From: Lyophyllum atratum
Taxonomy: Eukaryota; Basidiomycota; Agaricomycetes; Agaricales; Lyophyllaceae
Direction: 5' to 3'
DNA: 64,000 bases
Assembly (NCBI GenBank): GCA_014905825.1
Contig: JACGCN010000018.1
Coordinates: 1-64,000, forward strand
The stretch's first letter is position 1; every line of letters starts with the position of its first letter. The notes under the pieces were generated by a model, which was not told the DNA's origin, searched no databases, and saw only the letters and a list, made by a program, of their open reading frames with translations. Made by a program: the position numbers and the translations under genes. Of the stretch, positions 32,930 to 44,620 are shown piece by piece.

Positions 32930-35691
32930 ATGGCGGGGCGCAGGCGCACTGCCCTACAGAAGGCCCAATGCCGGCAAAGCATTGGAATAATCAATGCTCG
33001 ACGTCGGCATTCCCATACACCTGCCACCCTCGCACCTCAGATTCACCCTGACCTGGGCCTCGCATATCTCCAAAAGGAGCTCGAGAAGACACAAACGCGC
33101 CTCAACACCTCTCTTCGAAAGCTTCGGAACAAATGCAGGGAAGCACGACGTGCGAAAGCATCGCGAAAAATCACTCGTGATGAAAATCGCCGTATTGCGC
33201 AGGCATCACGTATGCGAGCGCGCCGTGCTACAGGACAGCAAGAACGCGCTGTTAGGAAGGCATGTACAGCGGCGCGCACTGTCCCTGGAGAAGCCTACCT
33301 CAAAGCCAAAGGGGGAATTGTCAAAGATGCCGTGCGAGAAGTGATCAGACAGCTGTCAATCTTGAATGTCCCGGAGGAGAAGATGAATATGGTAATTCAC
33401 GCTGTTGCGAAGGGTCTCGGGGTCAGGGTGATGGACCGTGTAAGCTCAAGGACCGTGAGCAGGATTTTGATGGAGGGAGGTGTTGCAGCAGAGCAGCAAT
33501 TGGTTTGCGAGATCGAGCAAGAAAAGGGTGAGTGTGGTGTGTATCTTAATTGAAAGGTGACTAATATGTACTCCAATAATCCAGCACTTACATTGAGTGG
33601 AGATGGAACCACCATCCGCCATCGAAACTATGAATCGAGATATGCCACGCTACATGTTCCATCCTACACAAGAGGGGATGAATGCGATGACCGCCGTCAA
33701 TTCAAGGCTCGCTTCTTTGGTGTGTCGTCTGCAGCCAATCACACTAGTGAGATGCAGTTTCAGGGACTCAAGGACCATGTTACGAGAATGTACACGACAT
33801 ACAACAAGAGCCCACTGGGACACGATACCCCTGCTGATGTCTTCTTGTTCGCAACATACATCCTTGGCTTGGGTACTGATCACGCCGAGGACCAGAAGAA
33901 GCTCGCACGTTTAATCTTGGAGTGGAAGGTGGTAATTGATCTTGAACTCCGCGGACAGCGCTTTCTCACAGCAATGTTGCCGTCGGAGCTCCTACCGATA
34001 ATTCTGAAGGCTTGCGATGAGAAAATTAGAGCGGCGGGGGGGATGGCAGCATGGGAAGCCCTTTCTGAGGCCGAAAAAGATAAGAGGGACAAGGAAACAT
34101 ACAAGGGACTCTGTTGTCAGTTTGGAGAGCAGGAATGGACGAAGCTGTCAGAGGATGGGAAACGGGAGGCGCGGCTTTTTGTGTGGACAGGCTGCTGCAT
34201 GCACAAAGAAATGAATACCGTGAAAGGTGGTACACGCGCGATGGCAGAGTTCTGGAAGGACTCGAAACTGCAGGGCCCGATCAAACTTCTAAATCGCGAT
34301 AACGCCGCAACCGTGGCGGCAGGACCGTCGAAAGCTGCAGATGATGCATTCGAGAAGTCGGAGGGTGGGGCGATAAAGGTCACAAGCCTGGCCGGGGCAA
34401 TCTTCAATCATAAAGACGACAAAAAGGGTCAGCAAGATACGTTCCGATTATACTTCGAGGACAAACTTGGCTTCCCAGTTCACTTTCCCGATACGAGCAA
34501 TACCCGCTTCCAGTCACACTGTGAGGCAGCTGGGGAGCTGATCGTGCATCTCCCATACTATCTGGAGTTCCTACTTATTGTCAAGGATTCTAAAGAAAAG
34601 CGGAATTTCAATCATATGGAGAAGAACGTGTATGCTGGGCTTACCGACATCCCAACCCTAACGGAGCTCTGCGTCCTCACACTCTACTCCCAGTCTATCA
34701 GTCACCCATACATGCGTTCAGTTCGTGGGTCAGGAGACAATGAACCGAATATGCTAGACCTGGGACCTTTGCATACAAGAGTCAAGGCTCAGTGTAAAAC
34801 CATTATCGAAAACCCGGCCCTCCTTCTCTCTCATCTTACACAACTGGATCACTTGACAGCAAGCCTTGGGAGCGGCCGGAGGCATTTTACGCTGTCCAGC
34901 AACTGGCCCCTTCATTACCATACCTCGAACCGTGTCTACTGGCATTCTTTCGCGGTGCATTGGAGACATGGGACCGATTCACCTCGGAATTTGCTCAGGA
35001 TGGCATAATCAGCAATCTAACAGCGGCAGAAAAGGGTCGAATGCACATAGCAGCCACAAACGATCGGAATGAGGGCGCACTCGGTTCCCTCCGAGTTGCG
35101 ATGAGAGCGGCGCCCAATCTCTCGCTGTCGAAGTTCAATTCGAAAATGATGTACCGGCAGAACGGCACGACTAACTGGATTGCTTCGAAGTCCTCGGCTG
35201 CGGACCACAAATACTGGCGCGGAGAAGCTCGGTTGCGAGATGAGGCAGGGGTCGACAAGGCATCTCGTCGGGCGGAGATTGAGCATATCAAGTTGGTAGT
35301 GGACGGGAAGCGCGTGAAAGGTGTGGTCAGAAAGGAAAAGGCCGACGCTCGAGAGCGTGTCCTTGATGAGCTTATCCCCGAGCTAAACGTCAGCTGCTTG
35401 AAGGAGGGAAAGAATTCATCAGGAGAAAACCTCACCGTGGCCCAAATCCGTGCGCAGATCAACTGGCACCGTCGACATGACAAGGACATCCTTCCCAGAA
35501 CTCTCATCTCGAAAATGCCCAAAGCAGATGCGCTAACTCAACTGATTGTGGCCGTGACAAGGTATAACTTCAAACCAGTTGTTGTCAGCCAGTCAGAGGG
35601 TCCGGTAATGCCTCCAATCGCACACGACGAGCCGATGGATTGGGAGGATGTCGAGGATGTCGAGGATGCAGATATGTTGGACATTGACTAA
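32930..35691 (+). pseudogene. Transposase-like multicopy fungal protein with one frameshift
   Basis: Exon 1 is 32930-33527 and exon 2 starts at 33585 after a 57-bp intron, joined in phase (EK|ALTLSGDGTT). The N-terminal 130 residues are basic with coiled-coil character (YLQKELEKTQTRLNTSLRKL, then Arg/Lys-rich sequence). The core has widely spaced acidic and aromatic motifs: LSGDGTTIRHRNYESRY, GTDHAEDQKKLARLI, VWTGCCMHKEMNTVKGG, KLLNRDNAA, SLAGAIFNHKDDKKGQQD and FPDTSNTRFQSHCEA. The layout resembles the RNase H-fold core of a DDE transposase, and I associate it with a multicopy Agaricomycete family, but I cannot name the family. Near 34865-34875 the frame shifts: the text continues as ERPEAFYAVQQLAPSLPY one frame over, through ETWDRFTSEF to the stop at 35691. 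One missing base explains this. No terminal repeats were located. Confidence 0.6.
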
Positions 35692-36738
35692 TTCAGGCCA
35701 CTAATTGGAGTCTTAATTCATAGATATCTTCGTATAATACATAATCAATAGTGTATACCTTATAAAACTAGCTTTTGAAGAGTCCTCGGCGGGTGGAAAG
35801 AGCATCGTTGACAATGTCGACGATGTGAGAGAGTAACCGTTGATTAAGCGCGGAGCTTGAACCTCGTGGAAAAATCTCGGATCTGCTCGTTTCCAAATTC
35901 AGTAGGGACCGGCTTTGCTATCACACATTTTCCCGCAGCGTTGCCGGACCCCAGTATGTATGCCTCGGGTACCAGGTCACGTGTTGGTTCGGGATTGGTC
36001 TCGTCTCTTCACCGTCACTGCCGGTGCCTTAAGGCCCAGCCGCATTCTGCAAGCTGTCTCTCCTGCCAAGCGAGGTATAATCAAAGGCGCCTGGCAGACG
36101 TCGGCCGGGGGTGGGTGTGAGGACTCGAAGAGATGAGGTCGTACTACTCTTTGGTAGGCTAGAGGGAGCTGAAAGGCCGACATCGTGTGCATGCGCAGCA
36201 AGAGGAGCAGCATATCTGCGGACAGTTCAAATGGACGTCCGAACGAATGAAGAAGGGACGTACGTCGATGAATTACGATTTATATGAGGATATTCTCCTG
36301 GGCTTCGCGGGGAAGGCGGCGCGTATGAACGAAGCCGATGTCTCTATATAGAAAGCGAAACGCTGGCTGCGCAAATACGGATGTCAGTGCTTCTTCGCGT
36401 TCTTCGACCATGGTAATGAAGCCAAGACCTACGAGACAGGTGAAGTCGAACGATGTCGTCATCGTTGAATCTCAATAAGCCCCGCGTAGGCATCGCATGC
36501 CTTGGGCGTATCATTCATCCAGCACCACCGACCTCTGGACGTGTCACTCCTTCTTCGCGTGAGTGTCCAAACCGAACAAAAGTGCTATCCGGCCGTTCAA
36601 CCCCTTCGTCTCCGAATACCAACCACCCTCCCAGCAGCACTCTACCCCAATTCGCCCCGGCGACACTACGAGCCGCTTCTCGGCCGGTGATAGTCTCAAT
36701 GGAAGAGTAATCGTTTTTGTCCCGGGTCTTCGGTGGAG
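35692..36738. other. Intergenic region, partly duplicated flank of copy D
   Basis: 35692-36400 has no supported gene. From about 36420 the sequence matches 25440-25760 and the inverted block 47270-47480, the outer part of the F-box unit flank. Confidence 0.45.
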
Positions 36739-37097
36739 CTACGTGGCTGACATTATGTCTGAGACGGATAACGACATGGGGGCTGTAGGACGACGAGGAC
36801 ATAGCGAATCTGTGTTAACACTGGTGAGACCCGCCCGCAGAAGGTAACTGAGAGAAACATACCTTCAACTTGCTGCGTCCTCTCCTCCATGTACCGCTTG
36901 TATACCGCCGAACTCCTGCCGCCGCCCTTCTCCACTCTCTGATCGCCATCCTCCCACCGCCTGCGTGTAGACACGGTAAGAGCTTCGTAAGCTGACACGG
37001 ACGTCCGCAGGCTACAGGGGGCTAGAGAGGAAGTGTTGGAGACAGTGAAGGTCTTCCCATCTGAGAGCCCCGATGAAACGGAGGTATGGAAGTACAT
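36739..37097 (-). CDS. Uncharacterised companion ORF of the F-box unit (copy D), about 101 aa
   Basis: I do not recognise this gene. Exon 1 is 36863-37097 and begins MYFHTSVSSGLSDGKTF. It runs through RTSVSAYEAL and RRWEDGDQRVEKGG, ending at a GTATGT donor. The intron is 36810-36862 (53 bp, ending CAG), and exon 2 (DSLCPRRPTAPMSL) stops at 36739. Evidence that it is real: peptide-level matches in the other F-box units, such as FFSAGLSDGRTFTAS near 46890, a GLSDGRELSAS match near 50720, and RTSVSA in both; and the donor and acceptor positions are kept in the A, B, D, F and G units. The other copies carry frame breaks. It is divergent from F-box copy D. A second exon-2 frame stays open to 36515, so the C-terminus is uncertain. 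Confidence 0.35.
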
Positions 37098-37505
37098 GCG
37101 AGTACTGGAGTGTGAGACCTGTCAGAGGGTGACGAGGGATGATGCGACTACAACATAATAGCATTGACGATCCGAGATGATGGATTCAAGTGTGAGGACA
37201 ATCTGTGCACACCTGAAGGTTTCTATTTGAGAGAAAAGAGTTCGTCGTTGAGAGTGTAAGAATGTTTGCGGTGTAAATACCATCGGAGGAGCTGAGAGCA
37301 CTGAGCATGACGGTCAACTTGACGCCGCCAGCGCATCTGCGTATCGGGTGGCAGGGGCGAGAAAATTACAAAACTGCTGAAGGACCATAATCCAGAACCT
37401 CCTGTGTGCGATTCGGTGGCATAAAGGGCCAGAAACCGTAGTTACGTAGTAGTTGTTGAGTCAAGGAACAACAGCCGAAAGCTGTCGCCCGAGGTTGATG
37501 CATCA

Positions 37506-37546
37506 TGCCAAACACGGAGATATCTCGTGAGGCCAATGCCAAACAC
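37506..37546 (+). promoter_or_regulatory. Two shared F-box upstream motifs TGCCAAACAC (copy D)
   Basis: Copies at 37506-37515 and 37537-37546, 96 and 65 bp before the ATG at 37612. Confidence 0.5.
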
Positions 37547-37611
37547 TGTTGATGATTGTTCCGGCGATTATCGTTGCTTGATCTTGTAAGTACTTCTTTG
37601 TCAACGCCAGC

Positions 37612-39614
37612 ATGACCCCTACGATTCCTGAAGACATTATAGGTGGAGTCGTCGATGTGTTATGGACCACGGACCTCCGATCTTGCGCCCTTGTATCTCA
37701 CGTTTTCCGTGCACTCTGTCAGCGACGGCTCTTTCATTCAGTTGTTCTTGACACGAGGTATTGCGAACGTAATGATTATGAACACCTCCACCTTATCCTC
37801 CTCGACAACCCTGTCCTGGCCTCTTTCATTCGCTCCCTGAGAATATTTGTTCTGAAGAGACTACACGGGTCACCACTGAAGGCCGTTTGTGGAATATTGC
37901 ATATCGTTCGGCCCCATGTGCGGAAGCTCGCGATAGATGGCAACGTAACTCGTGGCAATACTTGGAAGTCTTATCCTGAGTCCTTAAAGACCGCTCTCCT
38001 CAACATCATTGTCCATTCCTCGTGTGTTGATCTCGAATTAGGTCACGTCGGCTTGCCGATGACATACATCTCTCAATCATCACATCTCCAGCATCTCAGG
38101 TTGACCCATGATGAATCGGTCACTATCCACGAAGAAGGCTCCTCTGATTTACGTCATGGAGTGCAGAAACCTCAAGGATACCTTGAATCTCTCGTCGTCA
38201 GATCTCCAGTAGCAGCAGAGCGCATCGTACAAGCTCTCCATACCCCAGGCCGTCCGGCCCGTCCATGTCCTCTATCTCTCACAGGGTGCGAGCGACAATA
38301 TTTTCATAAAAGGTACCTCAAACAAATAGTGAAGGAATACCTTATATGCTGAGATTATGCAAGAGCATCATATTGTAAATCAAATATTTAGTTTTAGTTA
38401 AGAAAATATAGTAAGCAAAATTGTGATCTTATGATAGAACATATTCTGGATAAATTCATCATATCTTCAGAAAAAGAGCAGGCATTATATGATAAACTCC
38501 TTTCAAGATAATTCCATAGAAGACATAGTGAAAATATACTTCATATTTGTAGCATATTACCCCTGATAAAATTCAAAATATCTTCACACTATTTTCACAA
38601 TATGATTAGTGAAGATTTTAAAATACCTTCACCATACCTCAGGATCAAACAGCAACATGGTAAAAATATTCTAAATATTTGGCAATATGGTGAAGATATT
38701 CTGAATATCTCACTATGTTGCAGATATATTTACAATTTCTCCCCTGATCATATTGTGAAAATAGTGTGATTATATTTTGAATTTCTTCAGGAGACATATG
38801 CTGCAAATATGAAGTATACTTTCACTTTGTCCTTCATACAATTATCTTGGAAGAATATAGCTTATATTCGTCATGTAATGCTTGCTTTTTTACTGAAAAT
38901 ACAATGGATTTATTCGGAATATGTTCTCTGATAATATAATAACTTTGCTTACTATATTTTCTTGTATAAAATTCAATATTTGATTCACAATATGATACCT
39001 CTACATAATCTGAACATATAAGGTATTCCTTCACTATTTGTTCAAGATACCTTTCATGAAAACATTGTCCTTCGCACCCTGTGTCTATCCCACCTCAGAT
39101 TCTTCCAACTAAGCTTCGACGAACCCCGCTTCCACTTGCTGCAGGCTATCCTTGACCTCGCAGCTGATCATCTTCAAGAGATCAGTCTTTACGCTTCGTT
39201 TGGTGAGTCATACTTTACTGACTCATCAGTCATCAGTCGCACTAACTTGCACCGTGTTACAATTCAGATATCTCCAGTTACCCTGATTTTTCCCGACTGA
39301 AACACTTACGCATCGTCCACCTCATTTTCAAATACACTCCAGACATTCCACTTGGTGTCTGTGTCATTCGCATGATCGAAAGTATACCAGCTGGAACCAT
39401 CGAGCTGGGATTTACTATCGACGAGAGGCATCACCTCATGGTTATCAAGGACTCTGAATGGCGCGAAATAGACGCGCTGTTGAGTCACGAGCGTCATGCT
39501 ACGCTGCAGCGTGTCACGTTTTACGGATTTAAATGCGAGGAAGGAGATCTCCTGCGTTTTTCCTCGCGCAAGCTGCCGCGACTCACGGAGAAGGGTGTGC
39601 TCATGGTAGGGTGA
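37612..39614 (+). pseudogene. F-box/leucine-rich protein, copy D, split by a foldback element
   Basis: Begins MTPTIPEDIIGGVVDVLWTT with the F-box and follows copies C, F and G throughout. Coding runs 37612-38279 and, after the 804-bp insertion and one target duplication, 39087-39202. A 65-bp intron (39203-39267) and the last exon 39268-39614 (ending RLTEKGVLMVG) follow. Joining these parts gives one frame of about 376 residues with PCPLSLSHL at the insertion point, as in the sisters. As present, the frame enters the insertion and stops at about 38352 after TGCERQYFHK. Apart from the insertion the gene shows no damage. Confidence 0.82.
38280..39083. mobile_element. 804-bp foldback MITE in F-box copy D, target duplication TCT
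   Basis: The termini are inverted copies starting CACAGGGTGCGA. The inverted arms extend about 330 bp each (about 38280-38608 and 38747-39083) around a central spacer of about 140 bp, so the element would form a long hairpin. It is very AT-rich inside and codes for nothing evident. The 3-bp duplication TCT (38277-38279 and 39084-39086) was confirmed by comparison with the uninterrupted paralogues. A 3-bp duplication and a CAC-starting end suggest mobilisation by a CACTA-like or Harbinger-like transposase. Confidence 0.85.
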
Positions 39615-39618
39615 ATGA

Positions 39619-39990
39619 TCACCTGGTTTCTGCGGCCGATGGGTACATTATCAACGTACAGGATTTTACTTTTTCGTTCACTACGGGCGCCCCGCTCTAA
39701 ATAGTTGTCTTTAGGTCGTGATAGGTCGTGTCCGCCATAAGAGACGATGACGCGTACGAGTACAGATGGGTGGGCATGGGAAGACACGAAGTCATAGCCT
39801 GGCATACCTACAATCGCTTCTCTTGCTCCTCGCCCAATCCAACGGTAAAGGGAGTTTGCAGGCTTTGCGAAAGTACAGCCGGAAATTGAATGTCACGGCT
39901 CAGTGCTGTCAGTGGGCGTTCGGAGATGTGACGCGAAGCCTGTATCGGAGATCCGTTCGATAACACAACATTTGTTCCCCGAGGCTAGAT
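39619..39990. repeat. Shared downstream flank of F-box genes (copy D side)
   Basis: Sequence after copy D is repeated in opposite orientation at 48690-49020 and 59480-59860, next to the 3' ends of copies G and H. Shared marks include the run around AAAGCCTGCA and CTAGAGGAGC (in inverted form here) and GGCGCCCCGC. It shows that the duplicated unit includes about 350 bp past the stop codon. Confidence 0.55.
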
Positions 39991-40021
39991 TATCTGATGC
40001 GGTACCTCTCCAGAAACTACC

Positions 40022-41333
40022 ATGACTCCTACGCTTCCACAAGAACTTATCGATGAAATAATCGGCAACCTCGTCGTCTTTCCCAGAAAAACACACGACT
40101 CGTTCCTCTATTATGGCAAACTTGGGGATAACGACTACGCGGCTCATGAAATCATGTCGCTCCGATCGTGCAGCCTCGTCTCTTCATCGTTCCGCGACGC
40201 CAGCCAGCGCCAACTCTTCCATTCCATCAATCTCCACGCAGGTCGCCTCACCCACATACAAAGCCTCCTTCGCACCCTATCAAGCAACCCAACCCTCGCC
40301 TCCTACATCCACTCCCTCTGCCTCAGCCTCAACGAAACCCGCACCGCAGAAACGCGTCCCCTCTGCGATCTCCTCCGCACCCTCGAGCCCCACGTGCACC
40401 AACTGAGGCTCGTGCACGCAGACACCTGGACAAGTTACCGTGAACTACCCATGGGAACATGGAACACTATAGATCCCCTCCTCCAGCTCGCCCTCCTCCG
40501 TCTCCTTCGCACTCCCTCCTGCATCGGCCTCGCCTTGGGCCCGGGAGGCGTTCGCTTCCCAGAGGCCCTCCTATCGGATCTCCCACACCTACAAAGCCTG
40601 TCGTTGCTTACCAAAGACCCCTTCCTTACCGAGCAACATCCCCAAGCACCGACACAGCACAACCAAGAGCAAGACCCTCCAGGATACCTGGAATCGCTGA
40701 CTCTGGTCCCTGCGCAAATTACTCCGCGCATCCTAGCAGCCCTCCAAGATCCAGGTGGCTCCCTGTCGCTCTCCCGGCTCCGCTACTGTAATGTAGTGTC
40801 GCAGAAAGGATCGAGCATCCACATTCAAGCTCTGCTCGACACGGCCGCACACCATCTCCAGGAGCTCTCTCTCACCGTCCATCTCAGTGAGTACTCATCC
40901 CCTCCTGTACTCCTCCCCCTTCCCAAACACCCCCATCTGTATAGCGACCATCGCAGATCCCACGGACTACCTCGACCTCAGCCGCCTCACCCACCTGCGC
41001 CTCCTCCGCATCCGCCTCCTCTTCGCCGTCGCTCCCGGCGTTGAGCCGGGGTGGTGGCTCGTCCGCGTCCTGGGGACGCTAGGGCCCTCGGTGACGGAGC
41101 TCGCGCTTAGCGGGCGCCGATCCCGTGCGCTACGAACGGCCGCGAGTATAGATCAGTGGCGCGGCCTGGACACGATGTTGACGGAGGAAGGACGTATGCC
41201 GGTCCTGCGCCGCGTCGTGTTGTTCTTGAATGCCAGGTCGGCGAAGGATAACAGGGTGTTCTTGGAGGAGCGGACGCCGCGGCTGCTGGAGAGGGGGATC
41301 ATCAAATGGGAGGGAAACTTGATGGGTATGTAG
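40022..41333 (+). CDS. F-box/leucine-rich protein, copy E, 417 aa, divergent
   Basis: Exons 40022-40886 and 40945-41333 around a 58-bp intron, in phase. It begins MTPTLPQELIDEIIGNLVVF with the F-box, which continues LRSCSLVSSSFRDASQRQLF after an inserted loop of about 25 residues. The rest is leucine-rich-like (SLSLLTKDPFLTEQHPQAP..., then LSRLTHLRLLRIRLLF). The C-terminal WRGLDTMLTEEGRMPVLRRV matches the conserved EWREIDALLSHERHA segment of the other copies at the same place. It lacks the shared upstream decamer and the duplicated flank, has higher GC, and is the most divergent copy, so it may be the older resident gene. Intact. The ubiquitin-ligase adaptor role is inferred from the F-box. 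Confidence 0.75.
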
Positions 41334-41339
41334 GGAATG

Positions 41340-42045
41340 TGGCCCAAGTCCGTGGTTTTTCTAGAACATCATGATGACGAAGAAGCAGCAGCGCTAGTAG
41401 GAACTGCGATATTTACTTGCGATGGAAGACGAGGCTAAAAGGCGGTGTAACGAAATATCTGATTATTATAGGTCAAATAATTCCAAAAAAATTGTATCTC
41501 CAATCTCGGGGGTGCGCCTCATTCCCGCGAAACCTCTAAGTCTAACCACAAAGGCGGCGTCGCAGACTGACGCGCTTTGGAATCGAATCCAACACATACC
41601 TGCACTCCTCGTCCTCGTCCTCCTCCCCAACGTAAGAGAGAGAGAGCTCAGCCCACCAGGTTCCCGGGGAAGCCTCACTAAACTTGACAAGTACGTAGAA
41701 GACGTTGCCAAGTCCGTGGTATTCTAGAACACGATGATGAAGAAGCAGCGCTAGCAGGGACTGTGATACAAGCGCCATTATAACTACTTACGATAGAAGA
41801 CGAGGCTAAAACGTGCGTTAAAGAAGTATCTGATTATTATAAGTCGTATAATTAAGAATTTGTATCTAATCTCGGGGACACGTATCAGGATCGTCCCCGC
41901 GAGGCCTCTAAGTCTAACCACAAACGACGCGCTTCCGAATCGAGTCCAACACACGCCTGCACTCCTCCCGACACACCGTCCCGCCCGCTCCCTCTCCAAC
42001 ACAAGAGAGAGCACAACCTTCGATCGTTCTTACGGAACTCCCCAC
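41340..42045. repeat. Tandem duplication in the 3' flank of the membrane protein gene
   Basis: About 41350-41720 and 41700-42040 are diverged direct copies; each has ATCTCGGGG, CCTCTAAGTCTAACCACAAA and CCTGCACTCCTC. A third, inverted copy is at 48430-48620 beside the shortened gene copy. Confidence 0.65.
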
Positions 42046-43661
42046 TCACACATTCGCGATCTGCACCCCCCAAAAAATCAATCAGCCTCTCTCCCCCACC
42101 CCCGAAAAAGAAAGAAGAGAACGAACCTTAAGCGCCCCCATCCCCCCCATCCCCTCAACCACACTCCCCCTATCCCCCTCCCCCTCCTCCCCAACATACC
42201 CCCCATACGCATCCATCTCCTCCTCCTCGTTCTCCTCCGGCACCGGGGCAGCAGTGGTTGTATACCGCGCTGTGTAATCTTCTTTCGGCTGTGCGGGTGC
42301 GGGCGTCGACGAGGATGGGGGCTGGGGCTGGGTATATGCGGTACCATTATACCCCGACCCCGATTCTGCCGACCGCGCCTGAATGGGATTGGTATTGTAA
42401 TCCGCCTGGGCGGGGTGGGGGTGGGTATACTGCTCCCCCGCGAAGGGGTTCGGGAGGTACGACTGCCTCTGCCCCTGCTGTTGAGGATACTGGTTATGAT
42501 TAAGCGAGATGCCCCTCTGCACCCCCGCTCCATCGTACCCGCCCTGAACAGAAGCAGGAACCGCAGTATGATACCCACTCCCCACCGCACCCTCGCTGAC
42601 ATACGGCTGATACGCCCCCGGCCCCGCAAACGCCGGATACGGCCTCGCGCCCTCCTGCAGTCCATTCGCCCACGCCCCCGGGTCGCGTGTGCTGCGTGAC
42701 CTCGCGACGCCCACGCCCGCGTAGTACGGGTTCCCATGTGTATCCGAAGAGGAGGGGACCTCGCGCATGCCGTAGGACTCGGAATTTGTGTTGGTGCCGT
42801 TAGTGCTCAGAGGGGGCTGTGCGTACGTCCCGTGCGACGAGTTCGAGTACCCCCCGCCCCCATACTCGCGGGAGTGGTTATTGGAGAGGGAGGGGGAGGG
42901 GGAAGGGGTGGTGGAGGAGAGGAAGGGGGGTAAGGGGCCGGTGGTGATGGCGGCTTCGTCGACTTCGCGGTCGAAGCGCTTGGCGCGGCGGCGGCGGAGG
43001 ACGTTGGTGATGAGGGCGATGGAGAGGACGAGGGCGATTAGGCCGACGACGGAGAAGACGCCTGCGACTGCGCCTTTGTTTGCGAAGAATCTGTTTTGGG
43101 GAGGGGGGTCAGTGACAGCACTTTTTGGCAGGTGGCAGATGGACGTGCGACGTACCCTTTATCATCGGTGGTGTCGGAAGATACCTGGGAGCCAGTTGCG
43201 GCGGCGGGAAGGGTTGGGGAAGCGGTGACGACAGAAGTAGTGGTGAGGACGCCTCCACCTGCTCGGGTCGTGGTGAACACCTGAGTCGGGGCGGGGGCTG
43301 GACCGGCCGGAGGAGCCTGGGACGTGGCGGGCGGGGGAGTTGTGCTGCTACTTAGGGTGGTGGATGAGGTTGTGGGAGGGAGGGTGCTGCTTGAAGTGGG
43401 TGGTTGTGACGTGGGCGGCTGTGTGGGCGGCAAAGACGTCGGAGGCGAAGACGACGGCGGGGGAGAGGTGGCCGGAGGAGTCGGAGTTGACGACGAACTC
43501 GGCGCCGAAGACGTGGCGGACCTGTGAAGGTAGAGTTGAGTCAGAATCCCCGCTACAGAAGAAAGCATACGCACGAAGACGACGCGGCTACATACGCACA
43601 CAAGTCAGCTCGTGTGCAGCATGCAAGACGCGAGGGTTTACTTACCAGTTGTGTCTGACAT
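42046..43661 (-). CDS. Ser/Thr/Pro-rich single-pass membrane protein, 457 aa
   Basis: Exons 43646-43661, 43575-43587, 43156-43521, 42127-43090 and 42046-42060; two exons are tiny (16 and 13 bp) and the last adds only IANV and the stop. The N-terminal 130 residues are almost entirely Ser, Thr and Pro and would be heavily O-glycosylated outside the cell or wall-facing. A membrane span follows (GAVAGVFSVVGLIALVLSIA), then the stop-transfer RRRRAKRFDREVDEAA. The cytoplasmic tail of about 250 residues is rich in Gly, Tyr, Pro and Gln. No cleavable signal peptide is obvious; the span probably acts as the anchor. The layout resembles wall-sensor or Mid2/SKG6-like proteins common in Agaricomycetes, but no function is proven. 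A TM-less inverted copy is at 47482-48420. Confidence 0.75.
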
Positions 43662-43789
43662 ACTGGCTAGCTGTACAGCCTACGCCAGGTAGGAGTTCTG
43701 GTAAAGAGTGTGTTGCCCGTCAGGAGGGCGGGCGCAGAGGTGAAGAGAGCGTTGAAGCAGAGTATGCTATGGTGGTGTGTGCCAGTGGG

Positions 43790-44620
43790 AGAGTGACAAC
43801 AAAAAACCGGTTGTTTAATAGAGGGGACGAACCAAACACCGGTGATCTAACCTCTTGCGATTTTTGCCTCCTCGGCACCCGTCTTGGCGTTGCCCGTCCA
43901 TGTCGGATGTGTGTGTATTCCTCCACCTTCATAAACCATCCTCCCGTAGGCTCTGTACTCCTTGAACTCGATAACATGAGTTCCTGCCATCTGACGCCCC
44001 ACGGAAGCCTCGCGCAACCCTTGTCCTCCCTGTCCCTGTCCCATCTCCATCACCGACGTCGCACGACACTAGTCCGAGACTGAACATTGGCTCTCGAACT
44101 GCGCCCAAATGCCCACCGGAATATGCTAAAGGTTGGCAGGTACCCTGTCGTCCCCGCCCCCGCCAACCGAGACCCTAAGCTGCCGATGCTCGCGCCCCAA
44201 CATCACTTCAGAAAGTGGCTCTATATCCAGAAAACAGCGTGCTGGGCTACGAAAGCATCGCGCATGTGTTCCGGAAGCATCTGGGAATGGTCGAAGAGTC
44301 TTAGGTTGGGTACCGCCCGGTGCTGTCGAAGAAGTGCGTTCCCCCAAGGTGCGGGCGGGCAGAGACGTCCGAGACAGAGTTATCAGACATCCTCACACTG
44401 TACGCACTCCCGTTCCACACCCCCTCTCACTCGATTCCAGCCCCTCATCCCGTCGAGACCCTGCCCAAAAACTTTGCCTTCCCTCTTTCCCGACCCCAGA
44501 AACACCTACGTACCTTCACCGCCCTCTCCGTTGAACATGGCCTCTTGAGATCCATATCTTCAAGCTACTTCGTCCTTTACGACCCCGTCGATGTAGAGGC
44601 CTACGAATCTGACTTATTGT
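43790..44620 (+). repeat. Block duplicated at 53.8-54.4 and partly at 56.2-56.7 kb
   Basis: GGGGACGAACCAAACACCGG, CTCTTGC and CTGCGCCCAAA onward recur at about 53800 and 56245 and, for the later part, at 54055. ORF frames differ between copies, so coding is unlikely. The remainder up to 45207 includes a segment repeated at 57140-57470. Confidence 0.6.

Noticed and set aside
33557..35008. Treating the two transposase-like ORFs at 33.6-35.7 kb as separate genes
   Set aside because: The second frame continues the same conserved text exactly where the first turns into unrelated sequence, which fits one gene with a lost base.
41860..42699. 279-codon plus-strand ORF
   Set aside because: Antisense to the long exon of the membrane protein gene; Arg/Leu/Pro-rich composition reflects GC-biased codons.
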